Below are positions 7,684 to 15,722 of a stretch of DNA of 15,921 nucleotides, piece after piece (positions within the stretch are counted from its first letter, which is position 1; each line of letters starts with the position of its first letter). The DNA is from Bacillota bacterium (GTDB taxonomy: Bacteria > Bacillota_I > Bacilli_A > Acholeplasmatales > Acholeplasmataceae). The notes under the pieces were generated by a model. It was not told where the DNA came from. It made no database searches and was given only the letters and a program-made list of their open reading frames with translations. The translations under genes were made by a program, and so were the position numbers. Location: the NCBI GenBank assembly GCA_023458995.1, contig JAEWVV010000034.1:1-15921 (forward strand), written 5' to 3'.

Positions 7684-7704
7684 GCATTCACCCACTTTAA
7701 AGAT

Positions 7705-7733
7705 ATTATATCACGAGGACTATAACTTGATAA
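7705..7733 (-). promoter_or_regulatory. Promoter of gdpP-rplI-dnaB
   Basis: On the minus strand TTATCA (7728-7733) and TATAAT (7705-7710) are separated by exactly 17 bp. Transcription would begin near 7698, only about 15 nt before the ATG at 7683. This supports the ATG start and excludes a useful leader for the GTG at 7695. A near-palindrome covers the -35. Confidence 0.8.
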
Positions 7734-7750
7734 AGATTTTATCTTTAATC
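7729..7750. repeat. Near-palindrome over the gdpP -35 element
   Basis: GATAAAGAT (7729-7737) and ATCTTTAATC (7741-7750) are inverted repeats with one extra A and a TTT centre. They overlap the -35 of the gdpP promoter. This is a position where a repressor could act, but no regulator is identified. Confidence 0.4.
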
Positions 7751-7764
7751 AAGAAAAAAAGATT

Positions 7765-7789
7765 AAAAAACCCATATCAATGATATGGG
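7765..7789 (-). terminator. Intrinsic terminator after rpsR
   Basis: On the minus strand CCCATAT and ATATGGG form a hairpin with a short CATTG loop, extendable across the centre, followed by TTTTTT (7765-7770). It lies about 8 nt after the rpsR stop and closes the rpsF-ssb-rpsR operon. Confidence 0.9.
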
Positions 7790-7797
7790 CTTCGTTG

Positions 7798-8040
7798 TTA
7801 GTCTTTAACGAATGGTAGCAATGCCATATGGCGAGCACGTTTGATCGCAATTGCGAGTGGACGTTGCCATTTTGCAGATGTACCGGTGACGCGTCTTGGT
7901 AAAATCTTACCGCGATCCGTAATAAAACGCTTTAATAGTTCAACATCTTTAAAATCGATGTGTTCAACTTTATTTTGTGTAAAGTAGCAAACCTTCCGAC
8001 GTTTTTTGAATCCGCCACCACGTTTGTAATTCTGTTGCAT
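7798..8040 (-). CDS. rpsR: 30S ribosomal protein bS18
   Basis: bS18 binds 16S rRNA in the platform of the small subunit, next to bS6. The 80-residue protein has the basic N-terminus, KRRKVCYFT (13-21), [22 protein letters not shown] with the [12 protein letters not shown] core, and the C-terminal [13 protein letters not shown]. The single cysteine form is the usual non-zinc-ribbon version. The ribosome binding site AAGGAGG overlaps the stop codon of ssb, which lies 12 nt upstream, with 7 nt to the ATG. It is the third gene of the rpsF-ssb-rpsR operon and is followed by a strong terminator. Identification is secure. Confidence 0.98.
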   Translation of the reverse strand: MQQNYKRGGGFKKRRKVCYFTQNKVEHIDFKDVELLKRFITDRGKILPRRVTGTSAKWQRPLAIAIKRARHMALLPFVKD

Positions 8041-8052
8041 GATGTTTCCTCC

Positions 8053-8475
8053 TTAGAATGGTAAATCTTCTTCAGCAGCGAGTTGCTTACTTGTTTCGTA
8101 GAACTCTTCGTTATCTTTTTCTGCTGGTTCTTCACGTGAAGGTTGTTCGAATGTTTCACCCTTTGATTCAAGGAATTGAACTGAATCGCACACAACTTCA
8201 GTGACATAACGCATGCCGTTTTCCGCTTCATACTGACGTGTTTGAATGCGGCCTTCGACACCGAGTAACGCACCTTTCTTTACGAAACGTGCTAAATTTT
8301 CTGCTTGCTTACGCCAGACGACACACTGAATGAAATCAGCTTGTCTTTCGCCAGATTGATCTGCGAATTGACGGTTTACTGCAAGCGTAAAGGTTACGAC
8401 AGCAATATTAGATTGTGTCATTTTGACTTCTGGATCTTTAGTGATTCGTCCTACCAGAATGACCCTATTCATCAT
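8053..8475 (-). CDS. ssb: Single-stranded DNA-binding protein SSB
   Basis: SSB coats single-stranded DNA in replication, repair and recombination and recruits partner proteins through its tip. In this 140-residue protein the OB-fold occupies about 1-108, starting [15 protein letters not shown] and containing [22 protein letters not shown] short acidic linker follows, ending in the conserved tip EEDLPF (135-140). Two adjacent ATG codons are possible starts; the second gives the canonical MNRV. The upstream AAGGAAGG lies within the 3' end of rpsF, and only 1 nt separates the genes (rpsF stop 8477-8479), so translation is likely coupled. Placement between bS6 and bS18 is the ancestral bacterial order. 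Confidence 0.98.
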   Translation of the reverse strand: MMNRVILVGRITKDPEVKMTQSNIAVVTFTLAVNRQFADQSGERQADFIQCVVWRKQAENLARFVKKGALLGVEGRIQTRQYEAENGMRYVTEVVCDSVQFLESKGETFEQPSREEPAEKDNEEFYETSKQLAAEEDLPF

Positions 8476-8476
8476 A

Positions 8477-8764
8477 TTACTCGCCTTCCTTTACAACGAT
8501 GTAGCGAATAACTTCTTCAGTAATTCCTACAACGCGGTTGAATTCAGCAATCGCTTCAGGAGTTGCCTGAACTAACAACCAAACGTAATAGCCTTTTTTA
8601 TGATGCTCAATCTCGTACGCTAAATCTTTTAGCCCCAACTCTTTGAGCTCTAGAACTTGGCTGTTGTAATTAACGAATATTTCGTTAAACGTGTTTACAA
8701 TTTGCTTGATGTTCTCGCTTTCTACAGTTGGACGGATGATATACATAACTTCGTACTTTCTCAT
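8477..8764 (-). CDS. rpsF: 30S ribosomal protein bS6
   Basis: bS6 binds 16S rRNA as a heterodimer with bS18. From the ATG at 8762-8764 the protein has 95 residues and starts [15 protein letters not shown], as in other Firmicutes, with the conserved [16 protein letters not shown] core. A GTG three codons further upstream (8771-8773) is in frame but falls inside the Shine-Dalgarno AAGGAGGTG (8771-8779). That ribosome binding site is ideally spaced for the ATG, so the longer form is rejected. First gene of the rpsF-ssb-rpsR operon, with a strong promoter and a structured leader. The S6:S18 complex represses this operon in several bacteria; whether it does so here is unknown. Confidence 0.97.
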   Translation of the reverse strand: MRKYEVMYIIRPTVESENIKQIVNTFNEIFVNYNSQVLELKELGLKDLAYEIEHHKKGYYVWLLVQATPEAIAEFNRVVGITEEVIRYIVVKEGE

Positions 8765-8795
8765 CTGTTCCACCTCCTTCTGGTCTATGGTCTAT

Positions 8796-8816
8796 ATAAG
8801 ACAAGGATTATCTTAT
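8796..8816 (-). promoter_or_regulatory. Leader hairpin of rpsF, candidate S6:S18 control site
   Basis: In the leader of about 55 nt between the rpsF promoter and its ribosome binding site, ATAAGA and TCTTAT (8811-8816 and 8796-8801) form a 6-bp stem around a 9-nt loop. A tandem ATAGACC repeat follows. Known S6:S18 leader motifs carry a CCG element; I could not place one with confidence here, so only the hairpin is supported. Confidence 0.4.
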
Positions 8817-8824
8817 GCCGTATC

Positions 8825-8853
8825 ATTATAACATAATGGGTATGAATTTACAA
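8825..8853 (-). promoter_or_regulatory. Promoter of rpsF-ssb-rpsR
   Basis: TTGTAA (8848-8853) and TATAAT (8825-8830) are 17 bp apart on the minus strand, with TGT immediately before the -10, giving an extended -10. It starts 18 nt after the pncC stop and is among the best promoters in the window. Confidence 0.9.
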
Positions 8854-8870
8854 TGATTTAAAAACAAATT

Positions 8871-9335
8871 TTAATCAAGGATTTCATCTAATTTTTGATA
8901 GATTGCATCAATCGTTAACTGGATTGCTTCTTCCCTTGTTAAATCTTCAAAAACAAGTTCTAAGTCATGATATGAATCACTCATATAGATACTTACAAAA
9001 CATACTAAACCACTCACTCCTTCTTGAAGTGTAGGTCCAGCATTACCGGTAACTCCAACTCCAATTGAAGCATTCGTTTTCTTTGAAATGTTTTTTGCCA
9101 TAAGTCTTGCTACTTCCAAACTTACGACACCATTTCTTCTAATCGTATCAAAATCTATATCAAGAAGGTTTGCTTTTAGTTCTTCTTGATAAGCGATAAT
9201 ACCACCTAATACGACCCTAGAAGCGCCTGCATGTTTAATCATCTCATAACACGCTCCGCCACCAGTCATGCTCTCTGCAAAGGCGATTGTTAAGCCTTTA
9301 TCAAGACATTGAGTTAAAACGTGTTGTGCACTCAT
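8871..9335 (-). CDS. pncC: Nicotinamide-nucleotide amidase PncC (CinA C-terminal family)
   Basis: This is a stand-alone CinA C-terminal domain. The family deamidates nicotinamide mononucleotide to nicotinate mononucleotide, recycling NMN such as that released by NAD-dependent DNA ligase. The 154-residue length fits. Motifs are AESMTGGG (20-27), with S22 the likely nucleophile, SRVVLGGIIAYQEELKANLL (39-58), GVVSLEVARLMA (69-80) and VTGNAGP (95-101), where most relatives have G-I-A-G-P. The N-terminal COG1058 domain of full CinA is absent. Its ATGA start overlaps the TGA stop of the upstream protease gene by 4 nt, so the two are translationally coupled. No clear terminator follows before the rpsF promoter. 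Family assignment is strong; the substrate rests on homology. Confidence 0.9.
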   Translation of the reverse strand: MSAQHVLTQCLDKGLTIAFAESMTGGGACYEMIKHAGASRVVLGGIIAYQEELKANLLDIDFDTIRRNGVVSLEVARLMAKNISKKTNASIGVGVTGNAGPTLQEGVSGLVCFVSIYMSDSYHDLELVFEDLTREEAIQLTIDAIYQKLDEILD

Positions 9336-10408
9336 GATAACGCGATTGTATAGGTAAACTCAGTGAATGTAGTTCCTGTCTTTCTAAGTACAGTTACGCT
9401 GTGTTCCTGTCCAAACTGTGCATTTGTTAAGTGTGATGATATATCTTCTAATGATGTAACATTGTCACCATCAATCTTGATAATGAGATCGTAAAGCTCA
9501 ATCACATCGATGGCATTTCTCGTTGAATCAAGTCCAACAACAACGACTCCAACTGGATTTGGAGGTAAGAGATCTGCGCTATGATCTTGTAAGAATATTG
9601 ATACTTCTTGAACAGTCACACCAAGTCTTGCTTTACGTACAATGATGTTATAATCCAGTGGACCAAAACTGCGAATAATCGGTGCAAGTTTATTAATCGA
9701 TAATGAGTAGTTTAATCCCTCTGCTGCAATCACACCATCTTTCGTTGAGATTGTCGGAACTTTAGCTACGTTAATTCCAATCACTTCACCTTTTAAGTTG
9801 AAGAGTGGACCACCACTATTACCTGGGTTTAATTCTGCATCATGCATAATTCCTAAATCAGTGATTCCATTATAAGGATACGATGCAAGTGAAATAATGC
9901 CTTGTGTCACATAATTAAATCTGGAAATATCTTCTGGTGTACCAATCGCATAAACATCTTGACCTTTAACAATTTCTGTAATTGAATTATCATTAATAGG
10001 TGCAATCGCATGGACTCTAAGTACTCTGTTTGTTTTAAAACGAACAACAGCAATATCATAAGCTTCATAGGTTGCGTAATCATATACAGGAATATCTAAT
10101 GCATCATTACCAAAATGAATTTTCATCTCACCACCATCTTTAACAACGTGATTATTGGTGAGTGCATAATAAAGTGTTTCATCACTTTCTAAAATGGGTT
10201 CAGAATGGTAGATAATACCAGAACCATGACCGGTTTCTGTTTTAACAGCAATCACGGATGGCTCAACGGTTTGAATCATTTCAATACGTGCTTGTTCATA
10301 GGTTGCAGGTGACGTATAGGGGACCTCAGCTCTAAGAGCAAAACTACATCCGTATAATGATAAACTTGATAATAAAATAAGTAAAGTCAGTAATATTTTC
10401 TTACGCAT
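9332..10408 (-). CDS. Trypsin-like serine protease lipoprotein (HtrA/DegP-like)
   Basis: This is a secreted, membrane-anchored protease of the S1C type, presumably for quality control at the cell surface. The N-terminus MRKKILLTLLILLSSLSLYGC is a signal peptide ending in a lipobox with the lipidated cysteine at 21. The catalytic triad is complete: H87 in TNNHVV, D118 in YDIAVVRF and S198 in NPGNSGGPLF. About residues 255-345 look like one divergent PDZ domain (GVVVVGLDS, LYDLIIKIDG). The length of 358 suits a single-PDZ protein. HtrA proteins usually have a membrane helix or cleaved signal; lipid anchoring is less common. A GGAGG ribosome binding site lies 7 nt before the ATG and overlaps the end of tatD, whose stop is 2 nt upstream. 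The gene ends in TGA inside the pncC start. No symbol is assigned because orthology to degP/htrA is unclear. Confidence 0.92.
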   Translation of the reverse strand: MRKKILLTLLILLSSLSLYGCSFALRAEVPYTSPATYEQARIEMIQTVEPSVIAVKTETGHGSGIIYHSEPILESDETLYYALTNNHVVKDGGEMKIHFGNDALDIPVYDYATYEAYDIAVVRFKTNRVLRVHAIAPINDNSITEIVKGQDVYAIGTPEDISRFNYVTQGIISLASYPYNGITDLGIMHDAELNPGNSGGPLFNLKGEVIGINVAKVPTISTKDGVIAAEGLNYSLSINKLAPIIRSFGPLDYNIIVRKARLGVTVQEVSIFLQDHSADLLPPNPVGVVVVGLDSTRNAIDVIELYDLIIKIDGDNVTSLEDISSHLTNAQFGQEHSVTVLRKTGTTFTEFTYTIALS

Positions 10409-10410
10409 GA

Positions 10411-11175
10411 TTAATCCTCCTTAATTTGAAACAGTCGATACGCATTTTCTCTAGTGATTTTTGCGATTTCATGTAAATCCATTCTTTTAATCTCTGCTAT
10501 TTTTCCAACAACATATTTTGTATTTCCTGGTTCATTACGCTTACCTCGATGAGGTGCTGGTGTCATAAACGGACTATCGGTTTCAACTAAGATATGTTCA
10601 AGTGGAATGTGTTCGACGATATCTTTTAAGACTTCATTTTTCTTAAATGTAATCGGTCCATCGATTCCAATCATAAAACCTAAATCAATTGCTTTTCTCG
10701 CATCTTCTACATCACTTGAAAAACAATGAAATACACCTTTAACCAATCCCTTATATGGTAAGACCATATCATAAGCTTCTTTAAATGAATTTCTTGTATG
10801 AATGACAAGTGGTTTCTTATATTCAATCGCAAGTTTAATCTGCTCATCAAATACTTTCTTTTGAACTTCTTTGTTGTCATCTCTCCAGTAAAAATCAAGT
10901 CCACATTCCCCAATAGCAACCACTTTGGGGTGATTCATATATGCTCTTAAATTCTCTGTATTTTGATCATCATCGACATAACCTGGATGAATACCTACGG
11001 TTGCATATAGCATATCATGCTCTTCAGCTAAAGTTATCGCCTTCTTGTTTGATACATCTTCCATACCAATAACAAGGATCTTTGTGACATCGTTTTTAAG
11101 TGCTCGACTGAGGATGAGATCGATCTCTTGATCAAAGTCTTCCATATTCAAATGTGCATGTGTATCTATGATCAT
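10411..11175 (-). CDS. tatD: TatD-family metal-dependent deoxyribonuclease
   Basis: TatD enzymes are TIM-barrel, metal-dependent hydrolases with 3'-5' exonuclease activity on DNA or RNA. From the ATG at 11173-11175 the protein has 254 residues. It keeps all metal ligands: H6 and H8 in DTHAHL, E90 in GECGLDF, H126 in IHTR, H150 in FHCFSS and D200 in ETDSPF. An ATG two codons earlier (11179-11181) directly abuts the AGAAGG ribosome binding site, whereas the chosen ATG has 6 nt spacing. It is the first gene of a unit with the protease and pncC. In Bacillus the paralogue sits by metS and rnmV, which are not seen here. The family is secure; the cellular role is not. Confidence 0.95.
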   Translation of the reverse strand: MIIDTHAHLNMEDFDQEIDLILSRALKNDVTKILVIGMEDVSNKKAITLAEEHDMLYATVGIHPGYVDDDQNTENLRAYMNHPKVVAIGECGLDFYWRDDNKEVQKKVFDEQIKLAIEYKKPLVIHTRNSFKEAYDMVLPYKGLVKGVFHCFSSDVEDARKAIDLGFMIGIDGPITFKKNEVLKDIVEHIPLEHILVETDSPFMTPAPHRGKRNEPGNTKYVVGKIAEIKRMDLHEIAKITRENAYRLFQIKED

Positions 11176-11190
11176 AATCATCCTTCTTTC

Positions 11191-11202
11191 GTAACTTTAT
11201 TT
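11191..11202 (-). promoter_or_regulatory. Possible extended -10 promoter of tatD
   Basis: On the minus strand TGATAAAAT lies in the 153-bp gap between tuf and tatD, after the tuf terminator and about 20 nt before the tatD ribosome binding site. No convincing -35 is present, because the corresponding position is a C/T-rich run. The rest of the gap holds nothing I recognise. Confidence 0.45.
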
Positions 11203-11303
11203 TATCACAAGAACTAAAAAAAAGGGGGATTTGAACTACTTCACAAAATCTACCATTTTTTTTGTTTGTAATGAAATTATTTATGACATCATCCTCAGAA
11301 GAT

Positions 11304-11329
11304 AAAAAAAAAGAGGCCTAAGCCTCTTT
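11304..11329 (-). terminator. Intrinsic terminator after tuf
   Basis: AGAGGC and GCCTCT form a GC-rich hairpin with a TTAG loop, followed on the minus strand by a run of nine T (11304-11312). It begins about 8 nt after the tuf stop and ends the str-tuf region. Confidence 0.93.
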
Positions 11330-11334
11330 AGTTA

Positions 11335-12519
11335 TTATTCAAGAATTTTAACTACTGAACCTGCACCAACGGTACGGCCACCTTCACGAATAGAGAACTT
11401 AGTACCTTCTTCAATAGCGATTGGGTGAATGAGTTCAACGATCATGACTGTGTTGTCGCCAGGCATAACCATTTCTGTACCTTCTTGTAAAGTGATAACA
11501 CCTGTAACGTCAGTTGTACGGAAATAGAATTGTGGGCGGTAGTTTGAGAAGAATGCAGTATGACGTCCACCTTCTTCTTTTGATAATACGTAAACTTGCG
11601 CTTCAAATCTGAAGTGTGGGTTAACTGATTTTGGTTTAGCAAGAACTTGACCACGTTCTACTTGTTCACGGTTGATACCGCGAAGAAGTGCACCGATGTT
11701 GTCTCCAGCTTCAGCATAATCAAGTAACTTTCTGAACATTTCAACGCCTGTTACAACAGTTGACTTAGTATCTGTGATACCAACGATTTCAACTGTGTCA
11801 CCAACTTTAACTTGACCACGTTCAACACGTCCTGTAGCAACTGTACCACGACCTGTGATTGTGAACACGTCTTCAACTGGCATTAAGAATGGTTTGTCTG
11901 TTTGACGAACTGGTGTATCAATGTATGAGTCAACAGCGTCCATTAATTCTTGTACTTTTGCTTCCCACTTTGGATCGCCATTTAATGCGCCAAGAGCTGA
12001 ACCTCTGATAACGGGAATATCGTCACCTGGGAAATCATATTCAGAAAGAAGTTCGCGAACTTCCATTTCGACTAAGTCTAATAATTCTTCATCATCGACC
12101 ATGTCTGATTTGTTTAAGAATACAACAAGTTTGGGCACACCAACTTGGCGAGAAAGAAGAATATGTTCTCTCGTTTGTGGCATGGGGCCGTCTGCTGCAG
12201 AAACAACGAGGATTGCACCGTCCATTTGAGCGGCACCAGTAATCATGTTCTTGACATAGTCAGCATGTCCTGGGCAGTCAACGTGAGCGTAGTGACGTTT
12301 TGCTGTTTGATATTCTACGTGTGCTGTATTAATTGTAATACCGCGTTCTTTTTCTTCTGGTGCTGAGTCAATGGATGCATAGTCTTTAACATCTGCAAGA
12401 CCTTGCTTAGATAATACAGTTGTAATTGCAGCAGTTAAAGTTGTCTTACCATGGTCAACGTGGCCGATTGTACCAACGTTAACATGTGGCTTAGTTCTTT
12501 CAAATTTTTGTTTTGCCAT
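11335..12519 (-). CDS. tuf: Elongation factor EF-Tu
   Basis: EF-Tu carries aminoacyl-tRNA to the ribosome as a GTP complex. The protein has 394 residues, the standard length. It shows GHVDHGKT (19-26), the switch I region ending EEKERGITI (55-63), DCPGH (81-85) and NKSD (136-139), followed by domains II and III ending in GSVVKILE. The ATG is preceded by AGGAGG with a 9-nt gap. It follows fusA, as in the classical str operon, but has a clear promoter of its own in the 91-bp gap, overlaid by an 18-bp palindrome. A strong terminator follows. No kirromycin-type resistance substitution was examined in detail. Identification is secure. Confidence 0.99.
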   Translation of the reverse strand: MAKQKFERTKPHVNVGTIGHVDHGKTTLTAAITTVLSKQGLADVKDYASIDSAPEEKERGITINTAHVEYQTAKRHYAHVDCPGHADYVKNMITGAAQMDGAILVVSAADGPMPQTREHILLSRQVGVPKLVVFLNKSDMVDDEELLDLVEMEVRELLSEYDFPGDDIPVIRGSALGALNGDPKWEAKVQELMDAVDSYIDTPVRQTDKPFLMPVEDVFTITGRGTVATGRVERGQVKVGDTVEIVGITDTKSTVVTGVEMFRKLLDYAEAGDNIGALLRGINREQVERGQVLAKPKSVNPHFRFEAQVYVLSKEEGGRHTAFFSNYRPQFYFRTTDVTGVITLQEGTEMVMPGDNTVMIVELIHPIAIEEGTKFSIREGGRTVGAGSVVKILE

Positions 12520-12576
12520 TTTGTTTTTCCTCCTAATTGAGATTAGTTTTATTTGTTTTGTTTAATAGCCATATTC

Positions 12577-12605
12577 ATTGTATATTAAAATATACATTTT
12601 TGCAA
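12577..12605 (-). promoter_or_regulatory. Promoter of tuf
   Basis: TTGCAA (12600-12605) and TACAAT (12577-12582) are exactly 17 bp apart on the minus strand, directly after the fusA stop. This would let tuf be expressed above the level of the upstream str genes. Confidence 0.82.
12579..12596. repeat. Perfect palindrome inside the tuf promoter
   Basis: TGTATATT-AA-AATATACA consists of two perfect 8-bp arms with a 2-bp centre. It fills most of the spacer and overlaps the -10 of the tuf promoter. It has no GC-rich stem or T run of the kind expected of a terminator, so an operator is the more natural reading, though unproven. Confidence 0.6.
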
Positions 12606-12610
12606 GCGGA

Positions 12611-14683
12611 TTAGTTGGTTCCGCGCTTTTTCACAATTTCTTCCATAACAGATTTGGGGCACTTTTCATAACGCGAGAATTGCATCATGAACACAGCGCG
12701 ACCTTGTGTGTTTGAACGAAGTGCAGTTGCATAACCAAACATTTCAGCAAGTGGTACAAGGGCACGGATCGCAACAGCGTTTCCTCTACCTTCTTGTGAC
12801 TCAAGGCGTCCACGTCTTGATGTTAAATCGCCGATAACGTTACCTACATAATCGTTAGGAACAACTACTTCAACGTCCATGATTGGTTCTAAAATCACAG
12901 GGTTAGCCTTTGTCTTACATTCTTTGAGTGCCATTGAAGCGGCAATCTTGAACGCCATTTCTGAGGAGTCGACATCATGGTATGAACCATAATGAAGTGT
13001 TGCTTTAACGTCGATTAATGGGTAACCAGCAATAATACCATTGGGTAATGCTTCTTCAAGACCTTTAAGAACTGCGGGGATATATTCTCTTGGAATAACA
13101 CCACCAACAACCTTATCAACAAACTCAAAGCCTTTGCCTGGGTTTGGTTCGAATTTGATCACAACGTGACCATATTGTCCTCTACCACCAGACTGACGAA
13201 CGAACTTACCTTCAATATCCGCTTCACCAGCAATGGTTTCACGATATGATACTTGAGGTTCAGCAACGTTAGCTTCAACCTTGAATTCTCTTCTCATGCG
13301 GTCTACGATGATATCCAAGTGGAGTTCACCCATACCAGCAATGATTGTTTGACCTGTTTCTTGGTCTGTAAATGTCTTGAAAGTTGGATCTTCTTCAGCA
13401 AGCTTCTGTAATGCAACACCCATCTTTTCCTGATCTTGTTTAGTCTTAGGTTCGATAGCGATGTTGATAACAGGTTCAGGGAAGTTCATGGATTCTAAGA
13501 TGATATCATCTTTTTCTGCTGTAAGAGTATCACCTGTTGTTGTATCTTTTAGACCAACGACAGCTGCGATATCACCCGCAAAGACTTCCTTGATTTCTTC
13601 TCTGTGGTTCGCATGCATTTGTAGTACACGACCAAAGCGTTCTTTATTGTTCTTATTCGTGTTAAGAACGTATGAACCTGCTCCAATCGTACCAGCATAG
13701 ACTCTAAAGAATGTTAGACGTCCGACATAGGGGTCTGTCATAACTTTAAATGCTAAAGCTGTAAATGGTTCATTGTCACTTGGATGACGTACGACTTCAT
13801 TGCCATGAGAATCGTGACCAATAACAGAATCAATATCTGTTGGTGCGGGTAGATAATCGACAACAGCGTCTAACATCTTTTTAACACCCTTGTTTTTAAA
13901 GGATGATCCGCAAAGCACTGGGAAGAATTTAACTGCAAGCGTTCCTTTACGGATAGCTGCTTTAATCTCTTCGATTGTAACTTCTTCACCTTCAAGATAC
14001 TTCATCATGAGTTCTTCATCGAAATCTGCAACAGCTTCAATGAGTTCTTCTCTTTTCTTTTCAACTATGTCAACGAGGTGTGCAGGTATAGCTACTAGCT
14101 TACCAACTTCGTCGGCTGATCCATCATACATCATCGCTGTTCTTTCAATGATATCAATGATACCGTTAAAATTCGATTCAGCACCAATAGGATACTGAAT
14201 AGGATATGCTTTCACACCTAAGCGATTGTGGATCGTTTTGATAGCGCGCTCAAAATCAGCACCAATCTTGTCCATCTTATTGATATACACGATTCTTGGA
14301 ACTTTATACTCGGTGGCTTGTCTCCAAACAGTTTCTGTTTGTGGCTCTACCCCGGCTTGTGCGTCTAACACGGTGACTGCACCGTCTAGTACACGTAGTG
14401 ATCTTGAAACTTCAACCGTGAAGTCAACGTGACCTGGGGTGTCAATAACATTAATCTTGTAATCATGCCAAAACGCTGTTGTTGCAGCGGATGTGATAGT
14501 GATCCCGCGTTCTTGTTCTTGTTCCATCCAGTCCATAGTAGCAGCACCATCGTGAGTCTCACCGATCTTATGAATTTTACCAGTATGGTAAAGGATTCTC
14601 TCAGTCGTAGTTGTTTTACCCGCATCGATATGGGCCATAATGCCGATATTGCGGACTCTTTCTAATGGGAATACACGAGGCAT
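12611..14683 (-). CDS. fusA: Elongation factor EF-G
   Basis: EF-G drives ribosomal translocation and, with ribosome recycling factor, subunit splitting. At 690 residues it is full length. GTPase motifs are AHIDAGKT (17-24), EQERGITIT (56-64), DTPGH (81-85) and NKMD (135-138). Domain IV is recognisable by YREYIP-like and [12 protein letters not shown] segments, and domain V by [17 protein letters not shown]. The protein resembles the housekeeping EF-G of str operons rather than EF-G2 or a TetM-type protection protein. Its AAGGAG ribosome binding site overlaps the stop codon of rpsG 16 nt upstream, implying coupled translation. It ends in TAA just before the tuf promoter. Confidence 0.99.
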   Translation of the reverse strand: MPRVFPLERVRNIGIMAHIDAGKTTTTERILYHTGKIHKIGETHDGAATMDWMEQEQERGITITSAATTAFWHDYKINVIDTPGHVDFTVEVSRSLRVLDGAVTVLDAQAGVEPQTETVWRQATEYKVPRIVYINKMDKIGADFERAIKTIHNRLGVKAYPIQYPIGAESNFNGIIDIIERTAMMYDGSADEVGKLVAIPAHLVDIVEKKREELIEAVADFDEELMMKYLEGEEVTIEEIKAAIRKGTLAVKFFPVLCGSSFKNKGVKKMLDAVVDYLPAPTDIDSVIGHDSHGNEVVRHPSDNEPFTALAFKVMTDPYVGRLTFFRVYAGTIGAGSYVLNTNKNNKERFGRVLQMHANHREEIKEVFAGDIAAVVGLKDTTTGDTLTAEKDDIILESMNFPEPVINIAIEPKTKQDQEKMGVALQKLAEEDPTFKTFTDQETGQTIIAGMGELHLDIIVDRMRREFKVEANVAEPQVSYRETIAGEADIEGKFVRQSGGRGQYGHVVIKFEPNPGKGFEFVDKVVGGVIPREYIPAVLKGLEEALPNGIIAGYPLIDVKATLHYGSYHDVDSSEMAFKIAASMALKECKTKANPVILEPIMDVEVVVPNDYVGNVIGDLTSRRGRLESQEGRGNAVAIRALVPLAEMFGYATALRSNTQGRAVFMMQFSRYEKCPKSVMEEIVKKRGTN

Positions 14684-14699
14684 AATAAAATCTCCTTAC

Positions 14700-15170
14700 T
14701 TACCAGCGATAGTGAGCAAATGCTTTATTTGCTTCAGCCATGCGGTGTACGTCTTCACGTTTTTTCACTGCTGCACCTAAACCTTGTGATGCGTCAATGA
14801 TTTCTTTTGCTAATTTTTCTTCCATGGTTTTTTCGTTACGCAAACGAGCGTAGCTTACTAACCATCTTAATCCTAATGCAGTTTTTCTTACAGGTCTAAC
14901 TTCAGTTGGAACCTGATAGTTTTGTCCGCCGATACGGCGTGAACGAACTTCGATGACAGGCATAATGTTGGCCATTGCTTCGTTGAATACGTCAATGGGT
15001 TCGCGTCCCGTAACTTCTTTAATACGGTTGAATGCTCCATAGAGAATGCCTTGTGCTGTACCTTTTTTACCGTCTTCCATAATGGCGTTGACGACACGAG
15101 TTACGAGCTTTGATTGGTAAATTGGATCTGGTAAAACGTCGCGTTTTACGATATGTCCTTTACGTGGCAT
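14700..15170 (-). CDS. rpsG: 30S ribosomal protein uS7
   Basis: uS7 is a primary 16S rRNA binder that nucleates the head of the small subunit and contacts the E-site tRNA. The 156-residue protein begins [16 protein letters not shown] and contains the conserved [32 protein letters not shown] segment and [13 protein letters not shown]-terminus. The ribosome binding site AGAAGGTGA lies just before the ATG. Sixty nucleotides separate it from rpsL, with no clear promoter or hairpin. In E. coli this gap carries the S7 autoregulatory site; I see no equivalent structure. Second gene of the str operon. Confidence 0.99.
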   Translation of the reverse strand: MPRKGHIVKRDVLPDPIYQSKLVTRVVNAIMEDGKKGTAQGILYGAFNRIKEVTGREPIDVFNEAMANIMPVIEVRSRRIGGQNYQVPTEVRPVRKTALGLRWLVSYARLRNEKTMEEKLAKEIIDASQGLGAAVKKREDVHRMAEANKAFAHYRW

Positions 15171-15230
15171 GAGTTCACCTTCTTCCTTTCTTTTGATCAG
15201 TTAATAATTTTTAGTTTGTAATTGAAACGA

Positions 15231-15701
15231 TTATTTCTTTCCAGCAGGTTTTGCAGGTGTAGCACCCTTAGCTCCGGGTTTTCCTACAACAGCCTTTGGA
15301 CGTTTAGCACCGTATTTAGAACGTGCTTGTTTGCGGTTAGCAACACCAGATGCGTCGAGTGTACCGCGAACGATATGATAACGTACCCCTGGAAGGTCTT
15401 TAACACGACCACCACGAATCAGCACAACGCTGTGTTCTTGGAGTGAATGACCGATACCTGGAATATACGCAGTAACTTCAGTTTGGTTGCTTAAACGAAC
15501 ACGAGCGTACTTACGTAAAGCTGAGTTTGGTTTCTTTGGTGTCATTGTGGTAACACGTGTGCAAACCCCACGTTTTTGTGGTGAACTGTATTCGGATTCT
15601 TGCTTCTGTAAGCTGTTGAAGCCATAGCCGAGTGCAGGTGACTTTGATTTGTACTTTTTGTCCGTTCTTCTGTTTTTAACAAGTTGCGAAATTGTTGGCA
15701 T
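15231..15701 (-). CDS. rpsL: 30S ribosomal protein uS12 with extended basic C-terminus
   Basis: uS12 lies at the decoding centre and affects fidelity and streptomycin response. The ATG at 15699-15701 gives [10 protein letters not shown] and 156 residues, with an AAAGGAG ribosome binding site upstream. An in-frame ATG 11 codons earlier (15734) falls within a leader hairpin and is rejected. [11 protein letters not shown] (54-64) and [13 protein letters not shown] (97-109) keep the usual lysines, so the sequence looks streptomycin-sensitive. D102 is the site of beta-methylthiolation in E. coli. The usual Firmicute protein ends near residue 138; here about 20 more residues rich in Lys, Gly, Pro and Ala follow (137-156). 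First gene of the str operon. Confidence 0.97.
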   Translation of the reverse strand: MPTISQLVKNRRTDKKYKSKSPALGYGFNSLQKQESEYSSPQKRGVCTRVTTMTPKKPNSALRKYARVRLSNQTEVTAYIPGIGHSLQEHSVVLIRGGRVKDLPGVRYHIVRGTLDASGVANRKQARSKYGAKRPKAVVGKPGAKGATPAKPAGKK

Positions 15702-15722
15702 TTGTAGATCTCCTTTCTTTTG

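Noticed and set aside
7681..7695. GTG start at 7693-7695 for gdpP (four extra residues)
   Set aside because: The predicted transcription start lies only about 3 nt upstream and the GGGTGA ribosome binding site overlaps it; the ATG at 7681-7683 fits both signals.
8847..8880. Possible terminator after pncC (GATT/AATC AT-rich dyad)
   Set aside because: The stem is nearly all A-T, overlaps the stop codon and has an internal bulge; it is also part of the rpsF promoter region. Not convincing.
11205..11252. tRNA-like T-arm string on the minus strand (GTAGTTCAAATCCCCC) upstream of tatD
   Set aside because: It contains the T-loop consensus TTCAAAT, but the flanking bases do not pair as a T stem and no acceptor, D or anticodon arm can be built. 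It is treated as chance similarity.
13890..14432. Plus-strand open frames antisense to fusA
   Set aside because: These mirror the codon pattern of a highly conserved gene, are serine-rich and have no start signals.
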